This document shows positions 61,449 through 64,000 of a stretch of DNA of 64,000 nucleotides, one piece after another. Made by a program: the position numbers and the translations under genes. Position 1 is the stretch's first letter, and each line of letters begins with the position of its first letter. The notes under the pieces are model-generated. The model did no database searches and was not told where the DNA came from. It saw only the letters and a list, made by a program, of their open reading frames with translations. The DNA is taken from the NCBI RefSeq assembly GCF_021155765.1, contig NC_060109.1:3001001-3065000 (forward strand). Reading direction: 5' to 3'. Source of the DNA: Diprion similis. Lineage: Eukaryota > Arthropoda > Insecta > Hymenoptera > Diprionidae.

Positions 61449-63249
61449 TTTTTATCCTTTTCTTTTTCAAATTTTGAAAAACCTTTCTTCAGCAACCTTC
61501 CCGATTGCTTAACGAATCAGGCAGCGCCAATCACGTCAGGAACCAGCCAACATTTTACTAAATATTTCTCTGCGATCATCTGCCGCCTACTGCCATATGC
61601 CTGAAATCGAGAAGTTCATGACAATTGCGATAGAAACTTTTGCAACTCAAACAAGAGATACATGTCTTGCATAACATATATTCTTAGCACAATTTACATC
61701 AAGTGAGAATATTTTACATTTCTCAGTCAATCATAGATTGTTGTTTATATTAAACATGGATTCTTATGCAGGGAACCTTTTTTTTACCCATGTATTCACA
61801 AATAATGAGTGAATTTTGAATAGTTGCAGATATTTCCGTTAATGGGTGAGAAAAAAAAAATTTGAAATAAGAAATCAGAATAGGTAGACTTAACGAGTGT
61901 GTGGTTAGCGTATTTGTAATCATACGTAGTAAAACCCGTTCATACCTTGTATTAAGCTAGAACTACAATCGTAGTTTCGTACTGTGATGGCTAATCAGAA
62001 GCTTGCCATTCAGATGCATGAATATATTCCCAAATATTTTTCCCGCGATTAAATTATTCCAAAATTTTGGAAGTTTTTCTTATAGGTTAACAAATGCAAT
62101 AACAAGAAAATAATTATTTATCCAGTTTGGTTCAGTTCGACCAGTCAACGGTTCGACTCCCTCTACTTGTGAGGTGATCGTGTCCTAATAGTGGAATTTG
62201 CTGGGATTCTAGTTCCATTTCCCGTCGCAGCCTTGGCAAGCGTCTATGGGTGGGTCTGAAATTATCTGGCTGCGCTAAAAACTCCCTGAGACAGAGACAG
62301 AGCTACCCACGAACTCGGCATTGCAAGAGAGATGAAGCTGTGTTCGGAAACTGACTGATATTACTGCCAGTACTGATTCCTAGTTGTACCGGAAAATGTG
62401 TTTTGTCCTGTTTTACTGACAGAGCCACTGGTGCTACCTCCATTTGTAAATCCGAACGCATTTCAGTATTCTCATATTCGTGCATCATTTGTGTAAAACG
62501 AAAGTCGGAATAACAAACTGAATGGAGCTGTAATAACTGTTACTTTAAACGAAATTGTAAATGACGATGACAGTGATTCAATACTTGTAAAGCCTATAAA
62601 ACAAAAGACCATGGACACGCCGCCATGGTGTATGGGTGCGTTCCGAAATTACCTGACAAAGCTAAAAATTCCCTAGAACAGAGGCAGAGCTACTCATGCA
62701 CTTGATGAAGCAACAGAGATAAAAGATTGTTGACAGCACTGGCAGTTAATATCGGAACGCACCCTATATTGGCTCTGCACTACGTCGCTTCCTTTTACGG
62801 TAAATTTTCTGACACGATACGACCCAAGTAATTGCATTGGCCTATTCCGTTAGATCTGATCTATATCTGTGCTGCCAACTGGCAGAATGCAATGTATGTT
62901 TGTATCTAGAATCGTAACTACAGAACTACACTAGAGTGGCCTAATGACCACATGTTCTGGTCATATAGAGGTACGTTCATCCAGATATTATAGAGGTCTC
63001 CAATGAATTTTTGGTAGAATGGCGTCAAATAGATTGCGAAGTTCGTTCTCTTGATATCAATACATTCATGACTTTCATACGTCAATTATGGCACCTGTCA
63101 TATTTATGTCGGCTGTTGTTATGTTTAGCACATTAAGGTAGATCACAAGTATGTAGATTATTTCCAATATGTCAGTGATTAACAGCGGATGCGCTTGACG
63201 AATAATAAATACATACGTATAATAGCACATAAAATATCCTTCGACAATC
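61449..63249. other. Intergenic region between divergent THAP and huntingtin genes
   Basis: Contains the presumed promoters of both genes and a small MITE (listed). A T-arm-like word near 62153 was checked and is not a tRNA. Confidence 0.45.
62634..62764. mobile_element. 131-bp MITE with 18-bp TIRs
   Basis: The ends are GGGTGCGTTCCGAAATTA and the reverse complement of GGGTGCGTTCCGATATTA (TAATATCGGAACGCACCC). TAT-type sequence borders each side. A diverged relative without clear TIRs lies at about 62240-62370 and shares the acagag(a/g)cagagctac core. Confidence 0.75.
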
Positions 63250-63766
63250 ATGGCTACGATTAACGGCATACTCAAAGCGGTGGATACATTGAAAAATTTG
63301 CATCTTCAAGATATGTCGCACGATTATACAGCAAGGTATTTGTATTACATGATTTAAAAAAATAAGTACTACTAAACGTTTTCATGCGCACTTCATCCAC
63401 GTAAAATGTTTATTTACTGTATAACCGTCTGGATATACGTCTTTTGTGTAAACGTCTATATTGATTTTGAGTCACAGGTATGCATATATGCGATTTAGAA
63501 GTATCTGAATTTAAATTAAGATTTCATCTTCCAGTGAGGTTATGTCGACCCGAATGATGGATGTCCTTATTGTTTTCAGAAAAAAAGAAAAAATCGGGTA
63601 CTGCACTACTGTGGCTGATGGCATTTGCTCTTCTGCTGCTAGACTCACTCCGAAATTTACTCAAGTTCTTAACGTCGCTATAGAGACGCTGCTAATGCTT
63701 TGCGATGACTCGGAATCTGATGTCAGAATGGTTGCCGACGAATGCTTGAATAGGATAATACGAGGG
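63250..63766 (+). CDS. htt: Huntingtin, first two exons (gene runs off the window)
   Basis: Huntingtin is a very large HEAT-repeat scaffold acting in vesicle transport and autophagy. Exon 1 (63250-63335) encodes MATINGILKAVDTLKNLHLQ and eight more residues, matching the amphipathic N-terminal helix of huntingtin (MATLEKLMKAFESLKSF in human). Exon 2 (63580-63766) joins in phase and encodes KKEKIGYCTTVADGI and DDSESDVRMVADECLNRIIRG, the first HEAT repeat and the strongest match to the family. There is no polyglutamine or polyproline tract between the helix and the first HEAT repeat, as expected for arthropods. Later exons lie beyond 64000. The N-terminal ATG is the first in frame. Confidence 0.9.
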
Positions 63767-64000
63767 GTATGTTTAAAATCTTACAATTAGTCTCTATTCC
63801 GTACGAACATATTCAGGCGATACACAATTAAGTTGTACTTTCTTTCAACCTGAAAGCATCTTCCTTCCCAGTTGTATTGTGAAGTATTTTTAACTTACTA
63901 GAAGTCAGTGATAAAAACTAGAGAAATATCAAGTTCGCATGGTAGGTACCATGGCTAATTAAAAAATGAATTACTTCTGCCTGTATTTCATAATAGTTTT
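63767..64000 (+). other. Huntingtin intron 2 (partial)
   Basis: AT-rich sequence after a gtatgt donor, with no further exon seen before the window edge. Confidence 0.6.

Noticed and set aside
62090-62170. tRNA gene suggested by ggttcgactcc at 62153
   Set aside because: The flanking bases do not form a T stem and there is no acceptor or anticodon arm at the right spacing.

Overview
The window is eukaryotic nuclear DNA, very probably from an insect. It is AT-rich, genes are split by short GT-AG introns (two GC-AG introns also occur), and every recognisable protein is of animal type. The mix of gene families and the many short TA- and TTAA-flanked foldback elements would fit a hymenopteran such as a sawfly, but the order is inference only. 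There are no prokaryotic operons and no CRISPR array.

Layout. 1.3-6.5 kb: a cluster of three U2 snRNA-like genes in inverted arrangement, inside long near-identical arms. 7.2-7.7 kb: two exon-like blocks that could be the 3' end of an unrecognised gene. 9.3-10.5 kb: a 1.2-kb foldback transposon-like element. 11.1-16.3 kb: the 4E-BP (Thor) gene on +, with three perfect FOXO-type sites about 1.8-2 kb upstream of its ATG. 18.4-25.0 kb: a complete 12-exon Macoilin gene on +, 722 codons with all splice phases consistent. 25.0-34.1 kb: 9 kb without coding exons between two convergent genes. 34.1-39.3 kb: a STING gene on -, ten exons, two of its introns carrying MITE-like insertions. 39.3-46.6 kb: gene-poor DNA with an LTR-like remnant and a MITE. 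46.66-47.86 kb: TSR3 (18S rRNA aminocarboxypropyltransferase) on +, followed by possible exons of an unidentified SANT-like protein. 51.0-53.4 kb: an NAD-type short-chain dehydrogenase on +. 54.4-56.9 kb: an M20 dipeptidase-like gene on + that has lost several catalytic residues. 57.7-58.4 kb: a nearly perfect 650-bp palindrome. 58.6-61.4 kb: a single-exon 952-aa THAP-domain protein on -. 63.25 kb to the edge: the first two exons of huntingtin on +.

The genes do not form one pathway. Two themes recur: growth, stress and ribosome control (4E-BP, TSR3) and innate immunity (STING). The least ordinary items are the inverted U2 cluster, the dipeptidase-like pseudoenzyme, the exon-6 fragment duplicated inside a Macoilin intron, and the two long foldback elements.

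Exon boundaries were placed by hand from splice consensus, phase and family knowledge; no alignment or database search was run.
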